From NCBI GenBank assembly GCA_964653095.1, contig CAZZEH010000008.1, forward strand, positions 1-64,000: a stretch of 64,000 nt of DNA, written 5' to 3'. Of this stretch, positions 8,011 through 16,906 are shown piece after piece. Under the pieces are notes generated by a model. That model made no database searches. It saw nothing but the letters and a program-made list of their open reading frames with translations, and was not told where the DNA came from. Every line of letters begins with the position of its first letter. Position 1 is the first letter of the stretch. Origin of the DNA: JAMLHH01 sp964653095 (GTDB taxonomy: Bacteria > Bacteroidota > Bacteroidia > Chitinophagales > JADIYW01). The translations under genes and the position numbers were made by a program.

Positions 8011-8220
8011 TTAAGCCACAAGGAATGATATAACAACAGCCGCAAGTGCCACACCTTCGACAAGTGCTGCTGCAATAATCATAGCTCCTCTAATGTCGCC
8101 GGTAGCTTCTGGCTGACGTGCAATAGCGTCCATCGCTTTTCCACCGATTTGTCCAATACCAACACCGGCTCCCAAAGCTGCCAAACCGGCTCCCAAAGCT
8201 GCAATTCCTGTAATTGTCAT
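8011..8220 (-). CDS. atpE: ATP synthase F0 subunit c
   Basis: 69 residues forming two membrane helices joined by the polar loop ARQPEATGDIRG, where F1 contacts the ring. The ion-binding carboxylate is the glutamate in ALVEGVALAAVV of helix 2. The ES pair and the correctly placed helix-1 glutamine typical of sodium-binding rings are absent, so proton coupling is inferred. Many copies are needed per enzyme, which fits the stem-loop directly downstream. Confidence 0.95.
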   Translation of the reverse strand: MTITGIAALGAGLAALGAGVGIGQIGGKAMDAIARQPEATGDIRGAMIIAAALVEGVALAAVVISFLVA

Positions 8221-8274
8221 AGTTGTTTTGTTTGAATGTTTTTATTTAAATTGGGTTTATAATAATTTTATTTT

Positions 8275-9375
8275 TTAATGTGCCTCCTCTACTACTGCCG
8301 ATCCTATAAAAATCGCAGATAATAAGGCGAAAATATATGCCTGAAGAAAAGCGACCAAAATTTCCAATGCGTTCATAAATAATACAAATGGCACCGCCAC
8401 TGAAATTCCTCCTACCGCTCCTCCAATTGAGGCTCCGGACTTGCCAAGAATAAATATGAGGCTTATCAGACTCAATACAATAGTATGTCCTGAAGTCATA
8501 TTTGCAAAAAGACGTATCATTAATGCAAATGGTTTTGTGAACAACCCTAAAGTTTCCAGTGGTGTCATTAACAGCCACATGGCTTTGGGTATTCCCGGCA
8601 TAAATAACGTATGCGACCAGTACGATTTAGTACCCTTGATATTGGTAATTAAAAAAGTAATCACTGCCAAAGTCAGGGTCAGAGATATATTCCCGGTCAG
8701 ATTTGCTCCAAACGGCGCAAAAGGGATAAGTCCCAGCAGATTGTTTATAAGTATAAAAAAGAATACGCTGAAGATATACGGAACATATTTCAAATACTGA
8801 TCACCAAAATTAGGCTTCATTACATCGTCAATCATAAACGTAATGATCGGCTCAAGAAATGACTGAAGGCCTTTTGGCGAGGATGTCACACCTCTTTCGC
8901 TATATGCTGATTTTACAGAGAAAAAGATAAAAAACAGCAAAGCCACAGAAATCAGCATCATAAATACATTTTTCGTAATCGAAAAATCCATCAGCCCGCT
9001 CGTATCATGCGTATCCGCATTCACTATTTTTCCGTGAGAGAGAATCAAACCATCCTTACCTTCTTTGTACTGTGAACTCATTCCGACAGACCACGCCCCA
9101 TCAGCCTTTCTCACAATAACCGGCAGCGGCAACTCAATGTTTCCAATAACAGGCAGGACATTTTCATCCATAATATGATGCATGATTACTCCCTTCGCAT
9201 CGTATGCTTCCGGTTCTTCCTGCTGTATTTGATTATCTCCCGCTGCTTCATTATCTGACAAAATCACTTCCTCGGACTCGCCCTGAGTTACTTCCTGAGC
9301 AGACACGTGGCTTTTCTGTGCTGTGCTCCACATTAAGATTAAAGAAAGTACAATTGTTTTGATAGTCACATTCAT
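8275..9375 (-). CDS. atpB: ATP synthase F0 subunit a
   Basis: 366 residues, longer than the roughly 270 of E. coli. A signal-like hydrophobic start (1-27) and a polar acidic region (to about 130) precede the membrane part, an extension usual in Bacteroidota. The core has several membrane helices and the essential arginine in PFALMIRLFANMTSGH, which releases protons from the c ring. First gene of the operon, with a consensus promoter upstream. Confidence 0.95.
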   Translation of the reverse strand: MNVTIKTIVLSLILMWSTAQKSHVSAQEVTQGESEEVILSDNEAAGDNQIQQEEPEAYDAKGVIMHHIMDENVLPVIGNIELPLPVIVRKADGAWSVGMSSQYKEGKDGLILSHGKIVNADTHDTSGLMDFSITKNVFMMLISVALLFFIFFSVKSAYSERGVTSSPKGLQSFLEPIITFMIDDVMKPNFGDQYLKYVPYIFSVFFFILINNLLGLIPFAPFGANLTGNISLTLTLAVITFLITNIKGTKSYWSHTLFMPGIPKAMWLLMTPLETLGLFTKPFALMIRLFANMTSGHTIVLSLISLIFILGKSGASIGGAVGGISVAVPFVLFMNALEILVAFLQAYIFALLSAIFIGSAVVEEAH

Positions 9376-9408
9376 ATTATCTGATGAACCTGCTTTTTAA
9401 AAGTCGTG

Positions 9409-9441
9409 CAAATATAGTAATTAAATACACTCTAATTCAAA
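9409..9441 (-). promoter_or_regulatory. Bacteroidota-type promoter of the ATP synthase operon
   Basis: Minus-strand TATATTTG (9409-9416) matches TAnnTTTG exactly. TTTG (9438-9441) is a perfect -33 box at 21-base spacing. The predicted start of transcription is about 27 bases before the atpB ATG. Confidence 0.75.
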
Positions 9442-9450
9442 GCGGAGTTT

Positions 9451-9715
9451 TTTTTTCAGTTATTTTCGGATAATTAATCATTTATTAAACTAATAATTCG
9501 TCTTCATAAATATGATAACCAATTGATTATCAATTAATAATATGCAGTTTTAAAAGTTACCTTGCTTTCATTTTAACCACTAATTTTTCAGCTTCTGTGC
9601 TTTTGTTTTTTTAATATTTGTGTCAATGATTTCGCAGAGGATTTTTAGTTTAAATTCTATTTTTTTCTTTATAAAATTTCTATTTGTAATTTACAGCTGA
9701 TTTTACACGTATTAT
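9451..9715. other. AT-rich intergenic region before porZ-like gene
   Basis: Non-coding space between the divergent atpB and porZ-like genes. It contains a perfect odd palindrome, AATTGAT-T-ATCAATT (9521-9535), a possible operator. No exact TAnnTTTG box is seen on the plus strand; AATATTTG (about 9614-9621) and TCTATTTG (about 9679-9686) each differ at one position. Confidence 0.4.
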
Positions 9716-11992
9716 ATGAGTAAACAACTTTTAAGTGTTCTGATATTCTTTTTGGGTTTAAATATTTTGCTCGGTCAAAATATGAATATCGGTCAGTGGC
9801 AAACACATTTACCATATAAGAATGCCCGTTCGGTCGCTCTAAGCAAAAACTATCTTTATGGAGCTTCCGGTTCGTCTGTATTTTCTTACCATCTTGAGGA
9901 CGGAAGTATGAAAACTTTTTCTAAATCTGAAGGGATGTCTGATGTGGGAGTTTCGACTATAGCATATGATACTGTCACAAGTTCTCTTATTGTGGCCTAT
10001 GCCAATTCAAACATTGACATTCTGCAAAACGGCAAAGTCAGAAATTTGCCATTCCTAATGAAAGCCAACATTCTCGGCAATAAGGAAATCAACAAGATTT
10101 ACACTCTAAACGGTACTGCATGGTTAGCCGCAGGTTTTGGAATTATAGAGATTCGGTTGGACAAATTAGAAATTGGGGACACTTATTACTTTACAGATGG
10201 TGCATCTGCTTTCAGAGTAAATGATGTGTGGGCAAATGAGAATCACATATACGCAGCTACAGAAAAAGGGTTGTACAGAGGGGACAGAGACAAAAACGTG
10301 AATCTGGTAAACTTTCAAAACTGGTATCAGTTTCAGGCGGCAGACGGTTTGTCAAATACCGAGTTTTCTGCAATTACGGGCAGAAAAAACGATATTTTCT
10401 CTTCATCCGGTTCTACCGTTTATCGATTAGAAGACAACTATTGGATTCCATATTACAATATGCCGGGGAATGAAATTTTTAGTTTGTCGAAAGGTAAAGG
10501 CAGATTAATTATTACTCAGGAAAGCCGAATAAGTTTTGTGCCGGATCAGGGTGAGCCCAAAAATATTTCGGGCAAATACTATATCGCAATGCCCATGCAG
10601 GTAGTAGAATCTGATGACGGACGACTGTTCTATGCAGATTTATATCGCTCAGTCTTAGAGTACATCAGTTCTTCTGAGCAAAGACCCATTTATCCCAACG
10701 GGCCCAACAGGGCTACCTGTAAAGGAATCGACTTTCTTGGAGACATGGCTATTATCGGCTCTTCTCCAATCAACACCAGCTTTCATCCGACGTTTAATGC
10801 GAACGGATTTTATACCGCAACAGATTTTATTTGGGATACTTATACCGAAAGCGAGCTGCCGGATATGAAAGGGGCTTACGATATTGCCGTCGTACAGTCC
10901 GTACCCGGCGAAAATCTTGTCCTTCTTGGAGCGCACAACACAGGTTTGGTCGAATATTATCCTGAAAAAAAGCAGGTCAACTTCATCACCAACTTCCCAA
11001 ATGCCACTTCCAAAATGAGGATTACTGCAGCTGCTGCAGACAAGTATGGAAACACCTGGTTGATTAACGCATACAGCACCCAACCATTGGTTTGCAGAAA
11101 GCCCGGCGGCGAATACATTTTCTTTTCTTCTTCGTTGATCAATAATCGACTAATAAACGGTATAGCAATAGATCGGTATCAGCAAATTTGGATGACTCTG
11201 GCAGACAGGGGAGTTGTCGTATTCAATTATGGAGGCACTATTGATGACAAAAGCGATGACCATTTCATCACATACACCACTACACCGGGAAGCGGTGGTC
11301 TGCCTACCAATTCAGTGACCAGTATCGCTTCTGACTTAAACGGAGATATCTGGATTGGCTCCATAGAAGGTGTGTTTAACGTGCCTTGCCCTGGTGCGGT
11401 ATTTGACAGAAATTGCGATGCGGTACAGATTTGTGTTCCAAGAGATGACGGTACAAATTTTTGTGATCCTCTTTTAGAAACCGAAACTATTAATTCCATT
11501 GCCGTAGATGCTGCAAACAGAAAATGGTTTGGAACCACAAACGGAGTGTTTTTAAAATCAGAAGACGGTTATGAAAATATCCATTACTTCAGTGAAGACA
11601 ATTCTCCTTTGCTGTCCAATAGAATCACCACTCTCGCGGTACATCCCAAAACAGGAGATGTATATATCCTTACTGAAAAAGGTATCGTTACTTACCGTTC
11701 GGATGCCACAAAATTAGGAGGTGAAAAAGCAAAACCTTTTGCATATCCCAATCCTGTCAGACCGGATTATACCGGACCTGTCGCAGTGAAAAATCTGCCG
11801 GAAAACAGCGATGTGAAAGTAACCGATTCTGCCGGAAGATTAGTCGCTGAAGGAAAGGCATACGGAAGTCAGTTTATTTGGGACGGCAAAGATATTCACG
11901 GTAAAAGGGTCAAGACAGGTGTATATTATATTTTATCTGCCAGCCCGGACAAAAAAGAGAAATCTTCTACCAAAATAGCTTTCATTCACTGA
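9716..11992 (+). CDS. porZ: PorZ-like type IX secretion protein (two-propeller, CTD)
   Basis: 758 residues. Signal peptide (1-20) ends at LLGQ. The body resembles the two-component-regulator type beta-propeller, with recurrent strands such as TAWLAAGFGIIEI, HIYAATEKGLYRG, GDIWIGSIEGVFNV and RKWFGTTNGVFLK. The last about 85 residues (from FAYPNPVRP to KTGVYYILSA) are a sorting-type beta-sandwich. Length, two propellers and C-terminal domain match PorZ, a surface component of the type IX secretion attachment complex that delivers anionic LPS. The stop overlaps the recO start by one base, so the two genes are coupled. A generic propeller protein with CTD is the alternative. Confidence 0.75.
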   Translation: MSKQLLSVLIFFLGLNILLGQNMNIGQWQTHLPYKNARSVALSKNYLYGASGSSVFSYHLEDGSMKTFSKSEGMSDVGVSTIAYDTVTSSLIVAYANSNIDILQNGKVRNLPFLMKANILGNKEINKIYTLNGTAWLAAGFGIIEIRLDKLEIGDTYYFTDGASAFRVNDVWANENHIYAATEKGLYRGDRDKNVNLVNFQNWYQFQAADGLSNTEFSAITGRKNDIFSSSGSTVYRLEDNYWIPYYNMPGNEIFSLSKGKGRLIITQESRISFVPDQGEPKNISGKYYIAMPMQVVESDDGRLFYADLYRSVLEYISSSEQRPIYPNGPNRATCKGIDFLGDMAIIGSSPINTSFHPTFNANGFYTATDFIWDTYTESELPDMKGAYDIAVVQSVPGENLVLLGAHNTGLVEYYPEKKQVNFITNFPNATSKMRITAAAADKYGNTWLINAYSTQPLVCRKPGGEYIFFSSSLINNRLINGIAIDRYQQIWMTLADRGVVVFNYGGTIDDKSDDHFITYTTTPGSGGLPTNSVTSIASDLNGDIWIGSIEGVFNVPCPGAVFDRNCDAVQICVPRDDGTNFCDPLLETETINSIAVDAANRKWFGTTNGVFLKSEDGYENIHYFSEDNSPLLSNRITTLAVHPKTGDVYILTEKGIVTYRSDATKLGGEKAKPFAYPNPVRPDYTGPVAVKNLPENSDVKVTDSAGRLVAEGKAYGSQFIWDGKDIHGKRVKTGVYYILSASPDKKEKSSTKIAFIH

Positions 11993-12705
11993 TGCTCCTC
12001 AAGACGGAAGGTATCGTTTTAAAAACAATAAAATATTCTGAAACTTCAGTTATCAGCAAAATCTTTACTCGTGAATACGGCGAATGCAGCTTTATTATAT
12101 ATGGTGTAAGGGGAAGCAGAAACAAATCCAAAGGCAACCTTTTTCAGCCACTTCAAATTTTGGAGCTCGATATTTACTATCACCCAAACAAATCAATCCT
12201 GAAGTTAAAAGAATATCGCTCGGCAGTTATTTATTCCAGCCTCTACCATGAAATAATCAAACAGAGTGTCGCTGTGTTTACTCTTGAAATTTTGTCTAAA
12301 TGTATTCAGGAGCGTGAAGTCAATATTCCGCTTTACGACTACTTCAGGGAATATCTGTTGGGAATAGATTCCGGCCATCATTATGACAGTATATCTCCTC
12401 AAGTTTTCCTGAAAAACATAAGCGATATATTGGGATTCAGACCTTTTGTAAACACACGATACGAAAGCAATTCTTTTTTCAACTTAGAGGAGGGAATATT
12501 GCAGAAAGAGCAGAATCACTTGCAGGTACTTTTGAATCAATCGGATACTGCTCTGTTCTATAAATTTATGACAAGTGAAAAACATCTGTTTTCTAAATCG
12601 GAACGTCTTAAAATATTGGACATTTTGCTTACTTACTTTAAAATACACATTCCCGGATTTAAAGAAGTTACTTCTCTCGAAATCTTAAGAATGGTCTTAA
12701 AGTAA
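11992..12705 (+). CDS. recO: DNA repair protein RecO
   Basis: 237 residues. The N-terminal OB-fold shows the family pattern KTEGIVLKTIKYSETSVISKIFTREYG and YGVRGSRNKSKGNLFQPL; a helical C-terminal domain follows. RecO with RecR loads RecA on SSB-coated single strands at gaps. Zinc-finger cysteines found in some RecO proteins are not visible. Starts in the stop codon of the porZ-like gene (TGATG) and converges on the helicase gene with only two bases between the stops. Confidence 0.9.
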   Translation: MLLKTEGIVLKTIKYSETSVISKIFTREYGECSFIIYGVRGSRNKSKGNLFQPLQILELDIYYHPNKSILKLKEYRSAVIYSSLYHEIIKQSVAVFTLEILSKCIQEREVNIPLYDYFREYLLGIDSGHHYDSISPQVFLKNISDILGFRPFVNTRYESNSFFNLEEGILQKEQNHLQVLLNQSDTALFYKFMTSEKHLFSKSERLKILDILLTYFKIHIPGFKEVTSLEILRMVLK

Positions 12706-12707
12706 CA

Positions 12708-15700
12708 TTATTCCGCTCCCACCGAAACTATTTTCGGGACGCCCCTTTCATCAATAAAAATAAAGGCAGTTTCCACAATCTCAAAGCCTATTTTTGTCAG
12801 CGCTTTTCTATATTTCAGTAGTTTTTCCGTATTCGTTTTTTTATTGCTGTTTTCCAGACCAGTTTTATAATCATACAAATAGCCTTTTTTTTCATCCAAA
12901 ACCAACAAATCAAAGCGATAGACCTGCCCGTCAAGAAACATGGATTTTTCTGTCAAAACCTCTGAGCCTTTCTTGTAGATATTTATTATTTCCGGGTGTT
13001 CAAAAAAACGTGTCACTCTGTCAAATGCTTCCCTGTGAATGTCTTCACTTAGAAAATATTGGTACGAAAACTTTTGAAGCAGGCTGTTTATACTTTTTCC
13101 CGGTTTGTATTCTGACAGGATATCATGAATCAGATTTCCTATGACAGCTTCTTTATTTCTGCGCTTTAGAGGAGAAAGTCTGGACTTATTGACCGCATGG
13201 TTCTCTTCTTTTGAAAAATATCTCATTTTTGTAAGTTCGGCATCTGTCATTTTTATCGTATCCGCAGAGCTTTCATTTCCAAATGTATAAACAGGAATAC
13301 TCTCTTGGTTAGTGAGCTCTTCTAATGTAGAATAGGCTAAACCGCCAACGGAGTTTTTATAAATTTCATTTTTTTTATTCTTTTTGACCGGGCAGTGCAC
13401 ATACAATTTTTCTTTTGCTCGGGTCATGGCAACATAAGCTATATTCAGGTTGTCCATTGTCTGCTGAATCACCTCGTCCTGATAATCTTTTTTATAGATA
13501 GAATCTCTGGCTTTTGAAAAGTCTATCGGGAGATGTTTAAAACCTTCCATCTCCCCCGGGTTTACAATTTCAGGCCAGAGAATTGGCTGAAGGAAACCGC
13601 TTGTCTCGATTATTTTCCAGTTAAAAAAAGGTATCAAAACAACCTTGTATTCCAGTCCTTTGGATTTATGAATGGTTACAATCTGAATGGCTCCTGCTTC
13701 TTCGGACACGGCTACCGATCTTTCTTTCTTTTCCCACCAGTCGATAAAATCTGTTACAGATGCCTGATAAGCTCCGGCCTGATATTCCATGACCGCATCC
13801 AGAAACTGCTCGGTATATTCATCTCTGAGTGAATTAAGTTCCATTTGATCTATTAGACCCATTACTATTTCATATATCGAAAGAGCTTTTAACTGCTCAT
13901 GAATTCTGTCCGGCTTCAGGCCCGGCAAAAACTTCTCAAAATACTTCCTTCTCTGATTTTCTTCGAGAATGTCGGGATATTTCAAATGCAAGTCTTTCGC
14001 TAAAACAAAGTGATATAAAACTGCTGATTGCAGTAAATCTTCAGCCGGATTCAAAAGCAGATGAAGAGCATTTATCAAGAGCTTTACCACAGGATGTTCG
14101 TTAAACAACAGAGCTTCTGATGTCAGTACAGGGTAACCTTCTGTTTTCAGAAAATCTGCAATCTGAACCGCCTCTTTGTTTTTTCTGACCAGTATGGCAA
14201 TATCTCTGTAATGATGCCCTTGCTCATCGGTTAGTCTTTCAATTACTTCCTTTACATAACTCAACGTCTGTCCGGAATTACCAACCTCTTCGCCATCTTC
14301 TTCCTGAGCAGATTCATTCGTATCTGTAATTTTAAATTCTACATATCCACCAGTCTTCTTTTTAGGGATTTGATTGACTTCTTTTTCATTATATAGATTT
14401 AAAACGGAATCATAATAAGAGGTAATGTTTTCACTTATCAAATATTGATCGGCAATATAATCATCAGCCTGTGCTGCCAACAACTGAAAAAATCGGTTAT
14501 TAAAATTTACGACTTCCGGTAAGCTCCTGTAATTATTTCTCAATACATCTTCCCTGCCCATTTCATCCCAAAAGAAAGACAAATCTCTGCGTACTCCCGA
14601 CTGTATCAGGCGGGAATCGCCCCCACGCCATCGATAAATAGACTGTTTGGCATCTCCGACAACTAACACTTTGCATGCTTCCCTGTGAGACAACACCTCT
14701 ATTATTAACGGAAGTAAATTGTCCCACTGCAACGCACTTGTATCCTGAAACTCATCCAATAAAATATAACGGTACTTATTTCCTATTCGCTCATACAAAA
14801 ATGGAGCATCTGCATGCTGTACGACTTTATTAATCAGACTGTTATTATCAGAAATAAGCATGACTCCGTTCTTCTCCCGATACTCTTTCATCTTATCTGA
14901 CACAAATGTCAGCAATGCAAGAGATTTCAGATACCTGGCAAATCCGAGATACGTATTTCTCTCTTCCGCCTTTTCGGTATAAAAATCCATGAGACTGCGT
15001 GCAAGCGGCTGTATTTTATTTTCCCACAATTGCAGAAAAATATCTGCTTTCGGGTGTTTTAATACATCTTTTTTAAAAGGATATTCCTCTCCGTATATTA
15101 GTTTTATTGTAGAATCTGTATAATAGACATCATCTGATATAAGAGCTGTTTTCTTTGTTTGATTCGGAAAGGAATTTCTGCTAAACAAGCCCTCCATCAT
15201 CCCTTCACTCTCAAGAATTTCAAGAATAGGTGCTGAAAGTTTTTTTACTTCTGACCGGAATTTTTCTTCATAACTTCTAAGATGTTTATGCAATCGGTCT
15301 GTTTTTTCTACCGGATAATTCAAATCCATCAGAGCGCTTTGTTCCTTGAGCAACTCGCTTGATATTTTTCTGATTATATCTTCCGGCTGCCATCTTTTAC
15401 CTTCTTCTACATTTTGAAAAGCAATATCTTTTAGCCATTGATTCAAAACATCGCTTTCTTCCTGACCGTAATCATTCAAAAGGTCTGAAACGGCCTCATC
15501 TAATGCAACCTGAGTATCCATACTCACCTTAGACATATTGTGCAATTTCAGTTCAAACAGAAAAGACTTTACAATTCGGTTAAAAAACTTGTCAATTGTC
15601 ATTACTGCAAACTGTCCGTAATCGTGCAGTATTTTACTTAAAGCCACTTTGGCCTGGTATGAAATAGTCTTATAGTCCCACGCCGGATTCTCTTCTAAGA

Positions 15701-15953
15701 GTATGGGTGCAAACTCAGAAAGTCCAACATCTTCTTCCTTTTCTATTTTACTGATTTCAGTCAGAGCAGTCAGGATTCTGGTCTTCATTTCCTCGGTAGC
15801 CTTATTGGTAAATGTGACTGCCAAAATTCTGTCGTAACTGCAATGCTGCTCATGCTCAAAATTCAGAACAATCTGCAAATAGGTTTTTGTCAGCAGGAAA
15901 GTTTTTCCTGAGCCGGCAGAAGCCTTACACAAAATCAGTTTAGGTTCGCTCAC
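12708..15953 (-). CDS. UvrD/RecB-type helicase-nuclease (AddA-like)
   Basis: 1081 residues. Superfamily 1A helicase motifs are clear: Walker A CKASAGSGKT (about 7-16), LAVTFTNKATEEMK, LLDEFQDTS (about 400), GDAKQSIYRWRGGD and the late VTIHKSKGLEYKVV and AYVAMTRAKEKLYV. The C-terminus carries a RecB-type PD-(D/E)XK nuclease signature (FDLLVLDEKKGYLYDYKTG, about 1015-1033). It should process double-strand ends for RecA-dependent repair, next to recO. An AddB partner is not adjacent. Alternative name: RecB-like exodeoxyribonuclease V beta subunit. Confidence 0.85.
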   Translation of the reverse strand: MSEPKLILCKASAGSGKTFLLTKTYLQIVLNFEHEQHCSYDRILAVTFTNKATEEMKTRILTALTEISKIEKEEDVGLSEFAPILLEENPAWDYKTISYQAKVALSKILHDYGQFAVMTIDKFFNRIVKSFLFELKLHNMSKVSMDTQVALDEAVSDLLNDYGQEESDVLNQWLKDIAFQNVEEGKRWQPEDIIRKISSELLKEQSALMDLNYPVEKTDRLHKHLRSYEEKFRSEVKKLSAPILEILESEGMMEGLFSRNSFPNQTKKTALISDDVYYTDSTIKLIYGEEYPFKKDVLKHPKADIFLQLWENKIQPLARSLMDFYTEKAEERNTYLGFARYLKSLALLTFVSDKMKEYREKNGVMLISDNNSLINKVVQHADAPFLYERIGNKYRYILLDEFQDTSALQWDNLLPLIIEVLSHREACKVLVVGDAKQSIYRWRGGDSRLIQSGVRRDLSFFWDEMGREDVLRNNYRSLPEVVNFNNRFFQLLAAQADDYIADQYLISENITSYYDSVLNLYNEKEVNQIPKKKTGGYVEFKITDTNESAQEEDGEEVGNSGQTLSYVKEVIERLTDEQGHHYRDIAILVRKNKEAVQIADFLKTEGYPVLTSEALLFNEHPVVKLLINALHLLLNPAEDLLQSAVLYHFVLAKDLHLKYPDILEENQRRKYFEKFLPGLKPDRIHEQLKALSIYEIVMGLIDQMELNSLRDEYTEQFLDAVMEYQAGAYQASVTDFIDWWEKKERSVAVSEEAGAIQIVTIHKSKGLEYKVVLIPFFNWKIIETSGFLQPILWPEIVNPGEMEGFKHLPIDFSKARDSIYKKDYQDEVIQQTMDNLNIAYVAMTRAKEKLYVHCPVKKNKKNEIYKNSVGGLAYSTLEELTNQESIPVYTFGNESSADTIKMTDAELTKMRYFSKEENHAVNKSRLSPLKRRNKEAVIGNLIHDILSEYKPGKSINSLLQKFSYQYFLSEDIHREAFDRVTRFFEHPEIINIYKKGSEVLTEKSMFLDGQVYRFDLLVLDEKKGYLYDYKTGLENSNKKTNTEKLLKYRKALTKIGFEIVETAFIFIDERGVPKIVSVGAE

Positions 15954-16183
15954 AAAATCGTTTTACTGTAATGAGGCAATTGTTTCAAATTAGAAATTTA
16001 AAACTAATCCCGAAAGTTTTTGCGTTGAAAAGTTTTTGGATTTAAAACAAGATGTACAAAGAAACATTATACCGTTTGGACAAACAATATAAATCAACTT
16101 CGATTTTATCTCATTGCTCTATTTGTTTGTAACCTCGACATAATACCAAAATAAGATTTCGCTTTATCGGTCTATTATTGGCA

Positions 16184-16822
16184 TTACCTGAGAAACGGAT
16201 TGTATTTTTTCTCATGTCCTATAGTTGTAGCGGGACCGTGTCCGTTATATACCACTACTTCATCCGGCAACGTAAAAAGTTTTTCTCTTATCGACCGAAT
16301 AAGTGTTTTGTGATTTCCGCCGGGCAAATCTGTACGCCCAATACTTTCTCTGAACAGTACATCACCGGCTATCACAAACTTTTCAGCAGCGTTATAAAAA
16401 CACACGCTTCCGGGCGAATGTCCGGGAGTAAATAATATTTCAAATTCAGCCTCCCCCAATTTTAAAATATCCCCTTCTGCAAGATAGTTCCCCGGGCTGC
16501 GGTGCTCAGGTGCTTTTATTCCGTACATCATCGCCGCAAGTTTTGCTCCTCTCGCCACTATATTTTCCTTTTCGTGCCACTGCGGTTTCAATTGATAGGT
16601 ATCTGAAACAAGCGCATTGCCAAAAATATGGTCTAAATGGCAGTGTGTATTCAGAAGTTTTGAGGGAATGAGTCTGTTTTGAGCAATATAGTCCTTTAGC
16701 TTTATACGTTCTGATTCTGTATAGCACCCCGGGTCAATGACCCAACATTCTCCCTGTTCATCAGACAGCAGGTATGTATTCTCCGAAAATGGATTAAATG
16801 TAAAAGATGTTATAGTGGTCAT
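16184..16822 (-). CDS. Metallo-beta-lactamase-fold hydrolase (glyoxalase II-like)
   Basis: 212 residues. The metal-binding motif THCHLDH is intact, followed by TPGHSPGSVCFY, the metal-bridging aspartate in AGDVLFRESIGRTDLPGG and the last histidine in YNGHGPATTIGHEK. This short form of the family includes hydroxyacylglutathione hydrolase-like thioesterases; the physiological substrate cannot be told from sequence. Monocistronic, divergent from the large propeller-barrel gene. Confidence 0.85.
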   Translation of the reverse strand: MTTITSFTFNPFSENTYLLSDEQGECWVIDPGCYTESERIKLKDYIAQNRLIPSKLLNTHCHLDHIFGNALVSDTYQLKPQWHEKENIVARGAKLAAMMYGIKAPEHRSPGNYLAEGDILKLGEAEFEILFTPGHSPGSVCFYNAAEKFVIAGDVLFRESIGRTDLPGGNHKTLIRSIREKLFTLPDEVVVYNGHGPATTIGHEKKYNPFLR

Positions 16823-16906
16823 AAAGATTTTATTCGTTGTTTTGTATCGTTAATTATTATTGGAACTTTGTAAAGTTATAATATTTTAGAAGCTCATCCG
16901 ACGACT

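Noticed and set aside
8011..8220. Sodium-coupled c ring
   Set aside because: The glutamine in GIGQIGGKA does not align with the sodium-ligand position and the ES pair of helix 2 is EG here.
8246..8578. 110-residue minus-strand frame beside atpB
   Set aside because: It overlaps atpB in another frame and shows only a shadow of the a-subunit gene.
10655..11083. Minus-strand frame of 142 residues
   Set aside because: Antisense shadow of the porZ-like gene, no family similarity.
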